Shown here in pieces: positions 24,524 to 36,500 of a stretch of DNA of 64,000 nucleotides; the stretch's first letter is position 1; each line of letters begins with the position of its first letter. The notes under the pieces were generated by a model. It saw only the letters and a program-made list of their open reading frames with translations, was not told the DNA's origin and made no database searches. The position numbers and the translations under genes are program-made. Source of the stretch: Shinella kummerowiae (GTDB lineage Bacteria > Pseudomonadota > Alphaproteobacteria > Rhizobiales > Rhizobiaceae); NCBI RefSeq assembly GCF_009827055.1, contig NZ_WUMK01000010.1:222751-286750 (forward strand). Reading direction: 5' to 3'.

Positions 24524-26197
24524 ATGGTGCGCTCCGTCTTAGGGCCAAGGATCGGGGGGTCCGTGTACTTTTTTGCGGACTTCGTTCTGGACACAGACCG
24601 GGCCGAACTGCGGCGCTCTGATGGACCCGCGACGCGCCTGCGCCCCAAGACCCTCGAACTGTTCAAGTTGCTGGTGCAAAACAGCCATCGCGTCCTTGGC
24701 AAGGAAGAGTTGATGGAGGCGATCTGGCCCGGCATCCATGTCGGCGAAGATAGTCTCTTTCAATGCATCCGCGAAATCCGCGTCGCTCTCGGCGACGCCC
24801 GGCGGGAGATGGTTCAGGTCATCTCGGGGCGGGGCTACCTTTTCGCCCTCGACGTCACCACCGAACCGGCAGCCAGCGGCACGACTGAACCGCGGCAGCA
24901 AGAAACAAAGCCTGACCGGAAATCACGCAGAGGACTTTCCCTTGTTGCGGTCGCGGCCTCCGTGCTCAGCGTCATGGCGCTCATCGGCTTTGCGCTTCAC
25001 GGGAACAGTCTCTTCGCGCCGTCACGGGTGGTGGTCGTGCTGCAGCCGATTGTCGACACCGACGCTAGCCCTGAAGGCGTAGCGCTCGCACGCGACATCG
25101 CATCGGAGTTGATCAAGGGCTTTTCCCGGATCGACGGTATCCATCTGATTGTGAGGGAGGGCGAGGCGGTGCCGGCGCTGCACGGAGGTGCAGCACTGGA
25201 CTTGCGGTACGAATTGAAGCGCGACCCGCTCAACTGGATACTCCAGGCCCGGCTCATAGATACCGCGAACCAGGAGATTCAGGCGGTCGCCGAGGCCAGC
25301 GCAAGCGAAGCCGACCGCCAGCGCCTGATGCAGCGCCTCGCGGCTGGTATCGGCTATCCGCTGGGTCTGCGTCTGAGTGATCTTCAGGAGCCTGAAGAGC
25401 GGGCGGCTACTCCTTCCGCTGTCGCCATTCGGCAGGCGGTCGCATCGATCAATCAGACGACGCGCGAACGTTTTGGCATGGCAAGGGCCATTCTTGAACA
25501 AAACCTTGCCGAGAATCCCGACAATGTGGAACTGCAAATCGCGCTTGCCGGTCTGCACCTGCGCGGGATGCAGATGAACTGGTACGATCCTGCTCAAAGC
25601 GCGGTCGCGGAACAGGATGCGGCCGCCCTGTTGAAAGGAGCGCTCGCGTCACGACCACGCTCATTGCCAGTGCTCGACGCCTCTTGCCGCTTCCTGACCG
25701 TAACCAACCAGTTTACCGAAAGCCTCGTCGTTTGTGCCCGGGCGCTAACCGTCAACCCGTGGGATGGCACGGCGCTCTATAATCTTGGCCTTACCCAGCT
25801 CCAGCTCGGCCGTTTCGATGATGCGCTTGCCAGCTTTTTAGAGGCGGAACGCTACGACACGCCGGAGGTCTCGCGCTGGACCTGGCTGCTCGGCGCGGGC
25901 TGGGCGAACCTGCTGCTTGGCCGCGACGAAGAGGCTGCCACGTTCCTGCAGCGCTCAATTGCGATCACCGCCGGTTCCGGCCGACCCTATCTACTGCTTG
26001 CCGCTGCTTATCAGCGCCTGGGCCGCGCGCGCGAGGCTAGGGAAGCACTGGCGAAAGCCATGGAGATACGCCCCGGCTCCACCGCCCGCAACGTCGCCTT
26101 GCCGACCCGCAATGCCAGCAACACCTTCCTCGCTGGCAGCAATGCGATCATCCATACCCTCATGGAGATCGGTCTGCCGTCAGGCACACCACGTTAG
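24524..26197 (+). CDS. CadC-like membrane regulator: winged helix, membrane segment and TPR domain
   Basis: 557 residues. Residues about 15-110 are an OmpR-type winged HTH (TRLRPKTLELFKLLVQNSHR, GEDSLFQCIREIRVALGDAR, VISGRGYLFAL). One membrane helix is near residues 140-160 (LVAVAASVLSVMALIGFALH). The large C-terminal part resembles the TolB-like/adenylate-cyclase-associated region plus TPRs (TALYNLGLTQLQLGRFDDAL, RPYLLLAAAYQRLGRAREAR). This is the CadC/TfuA-like plan of a membrane-anchored transcription factor. A GTG at 24563 preceded by a G-rich stretch is an alternative start, placing VYFFADFVLD at the N-terminus. Its target is unknown; the KaiC-like gene follows 226 bases downstream. Confidence 0.85.
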   Translation: MVRSVLGPRIGGSVYFFADFVLDTDRAELRRSDGPATRLRPKTLELFKLLVQNSHRVLGKEELMEAIWPGIHVGEDSLFQCIREIRVALGDARREMVQVISGRGYLFALDVTTEPAASGTTEPRQQETKPDRKSRRGLSLVAVAASVLSVMALIGFALHGNSLFAPSRVVVVLQPIVDTDASPEGVALARDIASELIKGFSRIDGIHLIVREGEAVPALHGGAALDLRYELKRDPLNWILQARLIDTANQEIQAVAEASASEADRQRLMQRLAAGIGYPLGLRLSDLQEPEERAATPSAVAIRQAVASINQTTRERFGMARAILEQNLAENPDNVELQIALAGLHLRGMQMNWYDPAQSAVAEQDAAALLKGALASRPRSLPVLDASCRFLTVTNQFTESLVVCARALTVNPWDGTALYNLGLTQLQLGRFDDALASFLEAERYDTPEVSRWTWLLGAGWANLLLGRDEEAATFLQRSIAITAGSGRPYLLLAAAYQRLGRAREAREALAKAMEIRPGSTARNVALPTRNASNTFLAGSNAIIHTLMEIGLPSGTPR

Positions 26198-26423
26198 AAT
26201 CATTGATCCGGGTACATTCGCAGACCCATTCCGATTGATGTTCGTTCTTGCCATTCGCTGGGTTTCCAACCTGTTGGTAGCCGTTCTTGCGGCAGTTCGA
26301 TGCGAACGGTGAACGGAACATTCCTGCTTTGATCGACCTTAATTGTGCCAAAGGACAAAATGTCCTTACCGTTGCAATTGCAGCGCGCGACCCTAATTAC
26401 GGCCGGGCAAACGGAGGGAACAG

Positions 26424-27932
26424 ATGGACAAAAGTGTTTCTGCTAGGGCCAAAACAGGTGTCGAGGGGCTGGACGATATTCTTTCAGGAGGATTGTCGAG
26501 ACGCCGTGTTTTCCTTCTTGAGGGCGCGCCCGGCACAGGAAAAACGACGATCGCGCTGCAGTTCCTCCAGCAGGGAGCTTTGCTCGGAGAGACGTGCCTT
26601 TACATTACTCTCTCCGAGACCGAGGAGGAACTCCGCGACAGTGCCCTGTCGCACGGGATGGAAATCGATAGCAACATCGCGATATTCGAGCTTGTGCCGC
26701 CCGAGAGCCTGTTGAACGCCGATCAGCAGCAGAGCCTGCTCTATTCGTCGGACCTGGAACTCGGCGAGACGACGAAGATGATCTTCGAAGCTTTCGACAA
26801 GCTTCAACCGAGCCGCGTCGTTCTCGACAGCCTTTCGGAAATCAGGCTCCTCGCGCAAAGCTCCCTTCGCTATCGCCGGCAGATCCTGGCATTGAAGCAT
26901 TTCTTCGCGAGAACCGGCGCAACCGTCCTGCTCCTCGATGACATGACCTCCGACAGTCTCGACAAGACGGTGCATAGCGTCGTGCATGGAGTTATTCATC
27001 TCGAGCAACTGGCTCCCAGCTACGGTTCGGAGCGCCGTCGGCTGAGGATCACAAAGTATCGCGGCCAGGCGTTCCGTGGCGGGTATCATGATTTCACCAT
27101 CAAGACCGGCGGTGTCTCGGTCTTTCCGCGGCTACGGGCGCTTGAACACAGGACGGAGTTCGAACGCTCCACACTCACGAGCGGCATCGTCGAACTCGAC
27201 ACCTTGCTGGGTGGCGGTATCGAACGTGGGTCGAGCACATTGCTAATCGGGCCGGCGGGCACGGGCAAAAGCCTGTTTGCGCTGCAATTCGTGGACGCGA
27301 CCGTAAAACGTGGGGAGAAGGCAGCGCTCTTCATCTTCGACGAAGAACTGGGCTTGCTGTTTGCACGCACGAAGGCGCTGGGCTTCGATCTTGAGGGCTA
27401 TCAGCGGGATGGCTTGATCCATATCGAGCAGTTGGATGCGGCCGAACTCTCCCCCGGTGAATTCGCCCAACGCGTGCGTGATCGCGTGGCGAGCTTTAAC
27501 GCAAAGACTGTCGTCATCGACAGCATCAACGGCTATCAGGCGTCCATGCCCGAGGAAAACGCGCTGATCCTGCATATGCATGAGCTATTGCAATATCTGA
27601 ACCGGCAGGGTGCGAACACCTTTGTGACGGTTGCGCAGCACGGCTTGGTTGGAGACATGAAGTCGCCGGTGGATGTGACTTACCTTGCTGATACGGTCGT
27701 GTTGCTGCGCTACTTCGAGGCGCTCGGCAAGGTCAGGCGCGCCATTTCAGTGATCAAAAAGCGCACGGGAAAACATGAGGAGACCATCCGGGAATTCAAG
27801 ATCGGGCGGGGTGGCCTTTCGCTTGGCGAACCGCTTTCTGGCTTCCACGGTGTCTTGCGCGGTGTGCCGACCTTCGTCGGCGAAAATCGGCCGCTGCTGA
27901 AGTCTGGTGAGGAGCAAAGCGATCCCAAATAG
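26424..27932 (+). CDS. KaiC-like double-domain RecA/RAD55 ATPase
   Basis: 502 residues with two RecA-like domains. Domain 1 has Walker A GAPGTGKT at residues 34-41 and domain 2 has GPAGTGKS at residues 276-283; Walker B-like VVLDSLSEIR and VVIDSINGYQ follow each. The C-terminal motif ADTVVLLRYFEALGKVRRAI and IKKRTGKHEETIREF matches KaiC CII. At the position of the clock KaiC Ser-Thr phosphorylation pair there is Thr419-Tyr420. There is no KaiA or KaiB nearby. Such KaiC-like proteins outside cyanobacteria are linked to signalling and stress rather than a clock. A GGAGG site precedes the ATG. It overlaps the hybrid kinase gene by 26 bases. Confidence 0.93.
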   Translation: MDKSVSARAKTGVEGLDDILSGGLSRRRVFLLEGAPGTGKTTIALQFLQQGALLGETCLYITLSETEEELRDSALSHGMEIDSNIAIFELVPPESLLNADQQQSLLYSSDLELGETTKMIFEAFDKLQPSRVVLDSLSEIRLLAQSSLRYRRQILALKHFFARTGATVLLLDDMTSDSLDKTVHSVVHGVIHLEQLAPSYGSERRRLRITKYRGQAFRGGYHDFTIKTGGVSVFPRLRALEHRTEFERSTLTSGIVELDTLLGGGIERGSSTLLIGPAGTGKSLFALQFVDATVKRGEKAALFIFDEELGLLFARTKALGFDLEGYQRDGLIHIEQLDAAELSPGEFAQRVRDRVASFNAKTVVIDSINGYQASMPEENALILHMHELLQYLNRQGANTFVTVAQHGLVGDMKSPVDVTYLADTVVLLRYFEALGKVRRAISVIKKRTGKHEETIREFKIGRGGLSLGEPLSGFHGVLRGVPTFVGENRPLLKSGEEQSDPK

Positions 27933-29970
27933 AGAAGCTATCGCCCTCATTCATGCGCCTTTGGGGCGAGACGCGCAGATTGCGGGTTCTCTGTTGTCCG
28001 AAGCCGGTATCCTGTCAAAAAACGGTGAGGATATCTCCGCTTTCGTCGCGTCTCTGAATGAAGACATCGCTTTCGCCGTCGTAACGGAGGAGGCCTTGCG
28101 CTCGGCGGACCTCCGCCCTCTCTCGGCCTGGATAAAATCGCAACCGAGTTGGTCCGATCTGCCCTTCATCATCCTCACCCATCGTGGCGGCGGTCCTGAG
28201 CGCAATCCGTGTGCTGCCCGCCTGTCGGAGGTGCTGGGCAACGTCAGCTTTATCGAGCGGCCCTTTCACGCCACGACGTTTATCAGCGTGGCGAGTTCGG
28301 CATTGCGTGGCCGCCGGCGCCAATACGAGGCGCGACTGCGCATCGAGGCATTGGATGAAGGCGAGCGGCGGCTTCAGACGGCGCTTGATGCGGGTCGCCT
28401 CGGAGCATGGGAACTCGATCTCATGACCTATGCCTTGATAACTTCGGCCACCTGCAGGCGCATTTTTGGACGCAGCGCGGCGGACGCTTTCACCTACGAC
28501 GACCTGCTTGCCGCCATCCACCCTGACGATGTCGAGAAAATGAAAGCTGCCGTACGGACGACCATTGAGACAGGCAGCGATTACGCAATCGAGTATCGTA
28601 CTGTCTGGCCTGATGGATCCGTTCACTGGGCTGAAATTCGCGCGCAGCTCTATCGCGACAGAAGCGGAAGGGCGATCAAACTGGTTGGCGTCTCCGCCGA
28701 TGTCACTGTGAGGGTTTTCTCGGAAGAGCAGCAGCGGCGTTTGAACGAACTCCTCGAGGAGCGTGTCGCCGAGCGGACGGAAGAGTTGCACAAAGCGCAC
28801 GCGATCGTCATGGCGGAGGTGGCCCAGCGCGAGCACGCAGAGGCGCAGCTCCGGCAAGCGCAGAAGATGGAGGCAATCGGCCAGCTGACGGGCGGCGTCG
28901 CCCATGATTTCAACAATCTTCTCATGGCCGTGCTGGGTAATCTTGAGCTTCTGCGCAAGCACGTTGACGGTGACGCGAAAGCGGTCCGGCTGATCGATGG
29001 CGCCCTTCAGGGCGCAAGACGCGGGGCGTCGCTGACGCAACGGCTCCTGGCCTTCGCGCGCCGGCAGGACTTGCGTGTCGATCCGGTGGACCTTGGCAGG
29101 CTGGTTGGCGAGATGGCCGATCTGATGAAGCGTTCGGTCGGTACGGGCATCGTGATCGAAACGTGTCTTCCCGAACGGCTGGACCCGGTTCTGGCTGATT
29201 CCAACCAGCTCGAACTGGCGCTTCTCAACCTCGTGGTGAATGCACGCGACGCCATGCCGGAAGGGGGAACGATCCGCATCTCGCTTGCCGAGACGACCCT
29301 CGTGAAACAGGATGGCGAGCTTGCGCCAGGCCGATATGGCGTGCTTTCCGTCACGGACGAGGGCCACGGCATGGATGAAGACACGTTGCGCAAGGCGATA
29401 GAACCGTTCTTCTCTACCAAGGAACTTGGCAAGGGCACAGGTCTGGGCCTGTCGATGATTCACGGCCTGGCGCTCCAGTTGCAGGGAACATTGCGGCTCA
29501 GCAGCGTGCCGGGGAAGGGGACGACGGCCGAACTCTGGATTCCCGTTTCGAATGATGTCGCGGTCGTGCCCGAGGTGGCAGTGGTGCCAGAGAAGGATCG
29601 GGAGGTGGGCTTGCTGCGCGTCCTCCTCGTCGATGATGATTTCCTGATCGCGATGAGTTCGGTCGATATGCTCGTCGATCTCGGACACGAAGTGGTGGAG
29701 GCGCATTCCGGAAAGGAGGCGCTCGCCAACCTGAAAGAGAATGGCCGGTTCGATCTGTTGATCACGGACTACTCCATGCCCGAAATGACAGGTGGAGAAC
29801 TGGCGAAAGCCGCGCGAACCCTGTTTCCCGATCTGCCGATCCTGATCGCGTCGGGATATGCCGACTTGCCTCCTGGTATCGGTTTCGATGTAGCGAAGCT
29901 CGGAAAGCCTTATACGCAGCAGCAACTTGCCATGGAGATCGAGCGCGTCTTGAGAGGGGCGCAAACATAA
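27907..29970 (+). CDS. PAS-containing hybrid sensor histidine kinase
   Basis: 687 residues from a GTG start inside the kaiC-like gene. Residues 1-125 resemble a degenerate receiver-like domain. A PAS/PAC domain is at about 150-270 (YEIRTVW-like, IEYRTVWPDGSVHWAEIRAQ). A coiled coil follows to about 320. The H-box is MEAIGQLTGGVAHDFNNLL with His333. ATPase boxes are NLVVNARDAMPEGGTI, VTDEGHGMD and GKGTGLGLSM. A C-terminal receiver domain from about residue 570 has phospho-acceptor Asp621 (LLITDYSMPEMTGG). No membrane helix, so it is cytosolic. The overlap with the KaiC-like gene implies translational coupling and a shared signalling function. No DNA-binding output domain is present. Confidence 0.93.
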   Translation: MRSKAIPNREAIALIHAPLGRDAQIAGSLLSEAGILSKNGEDISAFVASLNEDIAFAVVTEEALRSADLRPLSAWIKSQPSWSDLPFIILTHRGGGPERNPCAARLSEVLGNVSFIERPFHATTFISVASSALRGRRRQYEARLRIEALDEGERRLQTALDAGRLGAWELDLMTYALITSATCRRIFGRSAADAFTYDDLLAAIHPDDVEKMKAAVRTTIETGSDYAIEYRTVWPDGSVHWAEIRAQLYRDRSGRAIKLVGVSADVTVRVFSEEQQRRLNELLEERVAERTEELHKAHAIVMAEVAQREHAEAQLRQAQKMEAIGQLTGGVAHDFNNLLMAVLGNLELLRKHVDGDAKAVRLIDGALQGARRGASLTQRLLAFARRQDLRVDPVDLGRLVGEMADLMKRSVGTGIVIETCLPERLDPVLADSNQLELALLNLVVNARDAMPEGGTIRISLAETTLVKQDGELAPGRYGVLSVTDEGHGMDEDTLRKAIEPFFSTKELGKGTGLGLSMIHGLALQLQGTLRLSSVPGKGTTAELWIPVSNDVAVVPEVAVVPEKDREVGLLRVLLVDDDFLIAMSSVDMLVDLGHEVVEAHSGKEALANLKENGRFDLLITDYSMPEMTGGELAKAARTLFPDLPILIASGYADLPPGIGFDVAKLGKPYTQQQLAMEIERVLRGAQT

Positions 29971-30532
29971 TCCCCCCGTATTGAGCGTTACAGGCGAGGC
30001 CGGTTTATCACTTTGCGAACAGCTGCGTTGGAGGCGCTCGTGGGCAATTCCTTCAATTGACTTGTCTCAAATGCCTCAGACCTCAACCCCAGTGATGGCT
30101 GTGCTTCTTCGACGAGCCATTGTTCACATCCAGGACAATAGCGCGGGGATCAATGGCACAGAGGACACTCTGAAAGGCGTCGAAACGGCCGTGTTCTGAC
30201 GGTACGCTGATCTGCGCGATCTCGCACCGACAGGCAACGCCGGTGGCCCGGTCATCTCACGGCGTGTCAAAAATGGACGCCGACTCTCTTCAAGTATTCC
30301 GATAACGCTCTGAGCTGAGCAGGGGTTTCCGTTCCGCGGATGCGCCGGAGCAAAACATTCGAAATCCGTAATGTGATGCTTTTCGGACACAGGGAGCGGA
30401 TGATTGCGTGCTGGGGTCAAAGATTGCAACTATGGCTGGATATTCTCTCAGAATCTGGGAAATGTGCGTGCCGATTAGTGTGATTTAATAATTTGTCGAT
30501 GGCGGCGATGCCGTTGCTGGGGGAATGTTTCG
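29971..30532. other. Long intergenic region before the giant autotransporter
   Basis: 562 bases with no open frame I trust. A G-rich ribosome binding site precedes 30533. The last 60 bases are AT-richer than the surroundings (TGATTTAATAATTTGTCG), as expected of a promoter, but I cannot fix -35 and -10 boxes. There is no clear terminator after the kinase gene. The length leaves room for regulation or a small RNA, for which I see no direct evidence. Confidence 0.5.
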
Positions 30533-33500
30533 ATGTGGGCATGGGGTACTGGGTCCTGGGGAGGCCTCGGCGCTATCTTTAAGCGTGGCTATGGAAGCCT
30601 CATTTGCGCTTGGTGTGCGGTGTTTTCGGCGATTCTAGCCCGCCTATTCATACCTCTTCGCGGCCATTTTGCTTCAGCCGCAACGCTTCCCAATCGTAAA
30701 CCCGCTCCGGCATTTCAGCCTGTTGTCGCGAGGCTGTCCTCGGCGGCGCTGCTTTTCGCGGCCGTCCTTTTCGGCTCCAGCCTTGGGGGAACGACAGAAA
30801 GCAGAGCTGCGGACTGCACCCTCTCCACACTGACCTTTTCGGCCGTGAACGATACGCAGACGCTCAATGGATCGAGTTGCGATATCTTCATCACCTACGC
30901 GGGCGATTCCTTCTGGGGCGGACTGCATGACGTAGCGGGCGAAAACGCCATTGATTATCCTGGCGTCGGTTATTCACAAATCTATCCATACCCATCGGCA
31001 GATTCGACTGTAACCACGACCAACGCCACCTATAAGGTCAGGTCCAACAGTGCCCAATCCGACGCCTCGGCCACCGATATTTTTACGGTGACGCTGATGT
31101 CGGTGAATGCCAATGCCGGCGCGACCGACACCATTACGCTCTATACCTGCCCGTCCTATGGCGGTGGCAGTACGTGCCCGGCGACAAAGTCCGTCGCCAT
31201 TTCGGTCAACCTGAATGTCCCGCTCAGCGTCACAGGGATTTCTCCGGCATCGGGGCCGGCATCGGGTGGCACAGTTGTCACCATCACCGGGGCAAACCTG
31301 TCCGAGGCGACGGGTGTGACGTTCGGCGGTGTTGCGGCGAGCGCGTATACGATCGATAGCGGGACGCAGATCACGGCGACAGCGCCGGCGGGCACTGCCG
31401 GTGCGGTCAGTGTGCTTGTCACCGCTCCCGTTGGCAGGACCGCCATCGGCACGGGCAATCAGTTCACGTACATCGCCGCCCCGACGGTGACGTCGGTTAC
31501 ACCGACAGCGGGGCCGACGGGCGGTGGCACGTCGGTCACCATCACGGGCAGCGGGTTCTCGGGCGCAACGGCAGTGACGTTCGGGGGGGCGGCTGCGACC
31601 GGTTATACGATCATCAGTAACACGTTGATCACGGCGACGGCGCCGGCCGGTTCGGGAACCGTGGATATTCGCGTCACGACGGCGGGCGGCACGAGTGCGA
31701 CGACTGCGGCGGATCAGTACACCTATGTTTCTGCGCCGACGGTGACGTCGGTATCTCCGACAGCCGGCCCCACGGGTGGTGGGACGACGGTGATTATTAC
31801 GGGCACCGGGTTCGCATATGCCAGTGGCACCGGAGCGGTGAAGTTCGGGGCGACGAACGCGACCTATACGATCAACAGCAACACGCAGATCACGGCGACG
31901 TCGCCGGCCAATTCGGCGGGCACGTACGACATCACCGTAGTCACGCCCGGTGGCACGAGCGCGACGAGCGCGGCCGACCAGTACACCTATGTGTCGGCGC
32001 CGACGGTGACGTCGGTGTCTACGACGGCCGGTCCCACGGCGGGTGGCACGACGGTCACCATCACGGGCACTGGCTTTGCGAGCACCACGGCGGTGACGTT
32101 CGGCGCGACGGCAGCAACCGGGTTTACGGTCACCAGCAACACGCAGATCACGGCGACGGCACCAGCCGGTTCGGCGGGCACGGTGGACATCCGCGTCACC
32201 ACCGTCGGCGGCACGAGCGCGACGAGCGCGGCCGACCAGTACACCTATGTGACGGCGCCGACGGTGACATCGGTGTCTCCGACGGCCGGCCCCACGGCGG
32301 GCGGCACGACGGTCACCATCACGGGCACCGGGTTCTCCGCTGCGGCTGGCACCGGGGCGGTCAAATTCGGCGCCACTGTGGCGAGCTATACGATCAACAG
32401 CAGCACGCAGATCACGGCGACGTCTCCGGTCAGCTCGGCAGGCACCTACGACATCACCGTCACGACGGTTGGTGGCACGAGTGCGACGAGTGCTTCCGAC
32501 CAGTACACCTATGTCGCGTCACCGGTGGGCAGCAGCTTCGTCCATGGATCGGTCACTGCGTATAATGACGGCTCGAACACGAGCGTGCCGGTCAGCCTGA
32601 CCGGCCATGTCACCAACAATCCGACCAGCTATGCGGTCGGCTCGGCGACGACGGCCCAGGGTGGTTCTGTCACCGTCGACAGCAGCGGCGTGGCGACCTA
32701 TACCCCGCCGCTCGGCTTCCGCGGCAATGACAGCTTCACCTTTACGGGAACCAATCTCGGCGGCACGTCGGCCCCGGCCACTGTAATCGTCCCCGTCGGC
32801 AATCCGACGCTTTCAGTGTCACTGCCCTCGGGTACAGCCACCGTCGGCAGGGCCTACAACAGCGGCAGCGCCGTCGTGACGATCACGGGCGGTAGGGCAT
32901 CCTACACGATCAACAGCATCAGCGGCCTGCCCGCAGGCCTGACCGATAGCGGCGGCGTCATCAGCGGTATGCCGGATGTCAACGGTGTCTTCACGGTAAC
33001 CGTCAACATCACCGACAGCTCGCTCGGGACAGGGCCCTACAGTGCCAATGCGACGGCGACGCTGACGGTCTCGCTGCCGCCGGCGCCGGTGGTCTCGTCC
33101 ACGGCGGTGAACGGACTGGCCTACAATACCGGTTCGGCCACGGCCACGACCTTCAGCCTTGCGGCGCTGGCGACCGAAAGCCCGACCGGCTTTCAGGTGG
33201 GGGCTTCGTCCTATGGCGCGACGGTCAGCATCGATAGCGCCGGTCTTGTCAGCTATACGCCGCCGGTCGGTTTCCGCGGCACTGACGTTTTCAACTACGT
33301 AGCGACCAACCAGGGTGGCACGTCCAATGTCGGCCAGGTCTTCGTGACGGTGAACGATCCCGTCTTCCTGGTCACGCTGCCGGCCGCCACGGGCACGGTC
33401 GGCGAGGTTTACAATAGCGGCGGGGTAGCCGTCAGCATCAGCGGCGGCAACGCTCCCTATTCCAATTTTTCGGCCACCGGCCTGCCTGACGGCCTGTCGA

Positions 33501-36500
33501 TCAGCACCACGGGCGTCATCTCCGGCACACCGACGGCGGCGGGCAATGCCACGGTGGTGATCACTGCCACCGACAGTTCGGGTGGAAACGGCAGCTATAC
33601 CAGTACGGCTTCAGCTACCCTCGCCATTGCCGTACCGACGATCACCATCAGTCCCGTGACGCTGTCGAACGCCGGTATCGGCGTGTCCTACGGCGCAGCG
33701 GTGACCAGTACCGGCGGTCTTGCTCCGGTGACGTTCGCGGTCACCGCCGGCTCGCTGCCGCCCGGTCTCGCACTCGATCCAGGCGGAGTCATCTCGGGCA
33801 CGGCGACGGGAGGCGGAACCTACAACTTCACCATCACCGCAACCGACAGCGCGACAACGTCGGGTCCCTATACAGGTGCCAGAGCCTATGCGTTAACCGT
33901 CGATGCGGCGACGATCGTTCTGTCGCCCGCGGCGGGTGCACTGCCGGGCGGAACGACTGGGATTGCCTACAGCCAGACCATCACGGCGGCCGACGGAACG
34001 GCACCTTACAGCTATGCCGTGGCCGCGGGCACGCTTCCCGCCGGCCTTACGCTGGCGGCGAACGGCACCCTGTCTGGCACGCCGACGGCCAGCGGCACAT
34101 TCAACTTCACGGTAACGGGAACGGACAGTTCGACCGGACAGGGTCCCTATTCGAATTCAAACGCCTATTCCGTGACGATCGTCACGCCGACGATCGCGCT
34201 GTCGCCCTCTGCGGGGGCACTGCCCGTCGGCGCGGTCGGCACGGCCTACAGCCAGACGTTCACCGCCTCGAACGGGACGGCGCCCTACAGCTATGCCGTC
34301 ACGAGCGGCGCGCTGCCGAGCGGTCTGACGCTGAGCGGGGCCGGGGAGGTGTCGGGAACACCCGATACCGAGGGGCCCTACAGCTTCGACGTGACGGCGA
34401 CCGATACATATGGCGCCACGGTCATGGCAAGCTACAGCTTGGCCATTGGCGTTCAAGCGCCGATCGCCAATGCGGTGACCTTGACGATCGCGGCCAATGC
34501 ATCGGCCCAGGTGGTGACGCTGGACATCACCGGTGGTGCGGCGACGTCCGTTGCCGTTGCGACCGCCGCGTCGCATGGCACGGCGACGGCGTCCGGAACG
34601 GCGATCCACTACACGCCGGCGGCCGGCTATTCGGGCACAGACAGCTTCACCTACACGGCCACCAATGCGGCCGGCACGTCCTCGCCCGCAACGGTGACGG
34701 TGACGGTCACGGCACCGACGCTTGCGCTTTCTCCTGCGGCGGGTGCGTTGCCCGACGGCACGGCTGGCACGGCCTACAGCCAGACTTTCACCGCCACGAA
34801 CGGCACAGCACCCTATAGCTATGCCGTCACCGGAGGTGTGCTGCCGAGCGGTCTGACGTTGAGTGCGGCCGGTGAGGTGTCGGGAACACCCGATACTGAC
34901 GGCGCCTACGGCTTCGATGTCACCGCGACCGATACCTATGGCGCGACCGGGACGGCAAGCTACAGCCTGACCGTCGGTGTTCAGGCGCCGGTCGCCAATG
35001 CGGTGACCTTGACGGTCGCGGCCAATGCGTCGGCCCAGGCCGTGACGCTGGACATCACTGGTGGTGCGGCGACGTCCGTTGCCGTTGCGACCGCCGCGTC
35101 GCATGGCACGGCGACGGCGTCCGGAACGGCGATCCACTACACGCCGGCAGCCGGCTATTCGGGTACGGACAGCTTCACCTATACGGCGACCAATACGGCC
35201 GGCACGTCGTCACCGGCAACGGTGACGGTGACGGTCACGGCACCAACGCTCGCGCTCTCGCCTGCTGCAGGCGCGCTGCCAGCCGGCACGGTCGGCGCCT
35301 CCTATAGCCAGACCTTCACTGCTACGAACGGCACCGCACCCTACAGCTATGCCGTCACGAGCGGCGTGCTGCCGGGTGGCCTCACACTGAGCGGGGCCGG
35401 GGAGGTGTCGGGAACACCCGATACCGAAGGGGCCTACAGCTTCGACGTCACGGCGACCGATACCTATGGCGCGACCGGGACGGCAAGTTACAGCCTTGTC
35501 GTCGGTGTCCAGGCACCGATTGCCAATGCAGTGACCTTGACGGTTGCGGCCAATGCGTCTGCCCAGGTGGTGACGCTGGACATCACCGGTGGTGCAGCAA
35601 CGTCCGTCGCTGTTGCGACGGCCGCCACACACGGCACGGCGACAGCGTCCGGAACGGCGATCCACTACACGCCGGCGGCCGGCTATTCGGGTACGGACAC
35701 ATTCACCTATACGGCCACCAATGCGGCCGGCACGTCGCCACCTGCAACGGTGACGGTGACGGTCACGGCACCGACGCTCGCGCTCTCGCCTGCCGCAGGC
35801 GCATTGCCCGCCGGCACGGTCGGAACGGCCTACAGTCAGACCTTCACCGCCACGAACGGTACCTCACCCTACAGCTATGCTGTCACGAGCGGTGCGCTGC
35901 CAGCCGGCCTCACGCTTGATGGCACGACAGGCAAGCTCGACGGAACGCCGACGGCGGCGGGCAGCTTCGACTTCACCGTCACGGCTACGGACACTTATGG
36001 CGCCACCGGGACGGCGAGCTACAGCCTCGCAATGGGCGGACTGGCGCCGATTGCCAATGCGGTGACCTTGACGGTTGCAGCCAATGCGTCGGCCAAGGCG
36101 GTGACGCTGAACATCACCGGCGGTGCGGCAACGTCCGTTGCGGTTGCGACGGACGCCGCGCACGGCACGGCGACGGCATCCAAGAAGACGATCACCTACA
36201 AGCCTGCCGTCGGCTATTCCGGCATGGACACGTTCACCTACACAGCCACCAATGCCGCTGGCACGTCCTTGCCGGCAACCGTGACCGTCACCGTGATGCC
36301 CCCGAAGATCGTCCTGTCGCCGTCAGCCGGTGCGCTGCCTCGCGGCACGGTCGGCAAGGCTTATAGTCGCGCAATCACCGCTGCCAATGGCACGGCCCCC
36401 TACAGCTATGCTGTCACGGCGGGAACGCTGCCGGCTGGTCTCGCGCTGGATAGTGCGGCCGGCACGATCGCCGGAACGCCGACCGCTGCGGGCAGCTTCG

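Noticed and set aside
26424..27932. A complete Kai circadian clock
   Set aside because: Only a KaiC-like protein is present, the phospho-pair is Thr-Tyr, and no KaiA or KaiB frame is found nearby.
28015..29964. A 649-codon reverse open frame in the hybrid kinase gene
   Set aside because: Antisense shadow of a gene with complete kinase and receiver motifs; no family content.
31225..36301. A CRISPR-like periodic repeat
   Set aside because: Repeat units are hundreds of bases long, in frame and code for IPT/TIG and Ig-like domains; no short repeat-spacer array exists.
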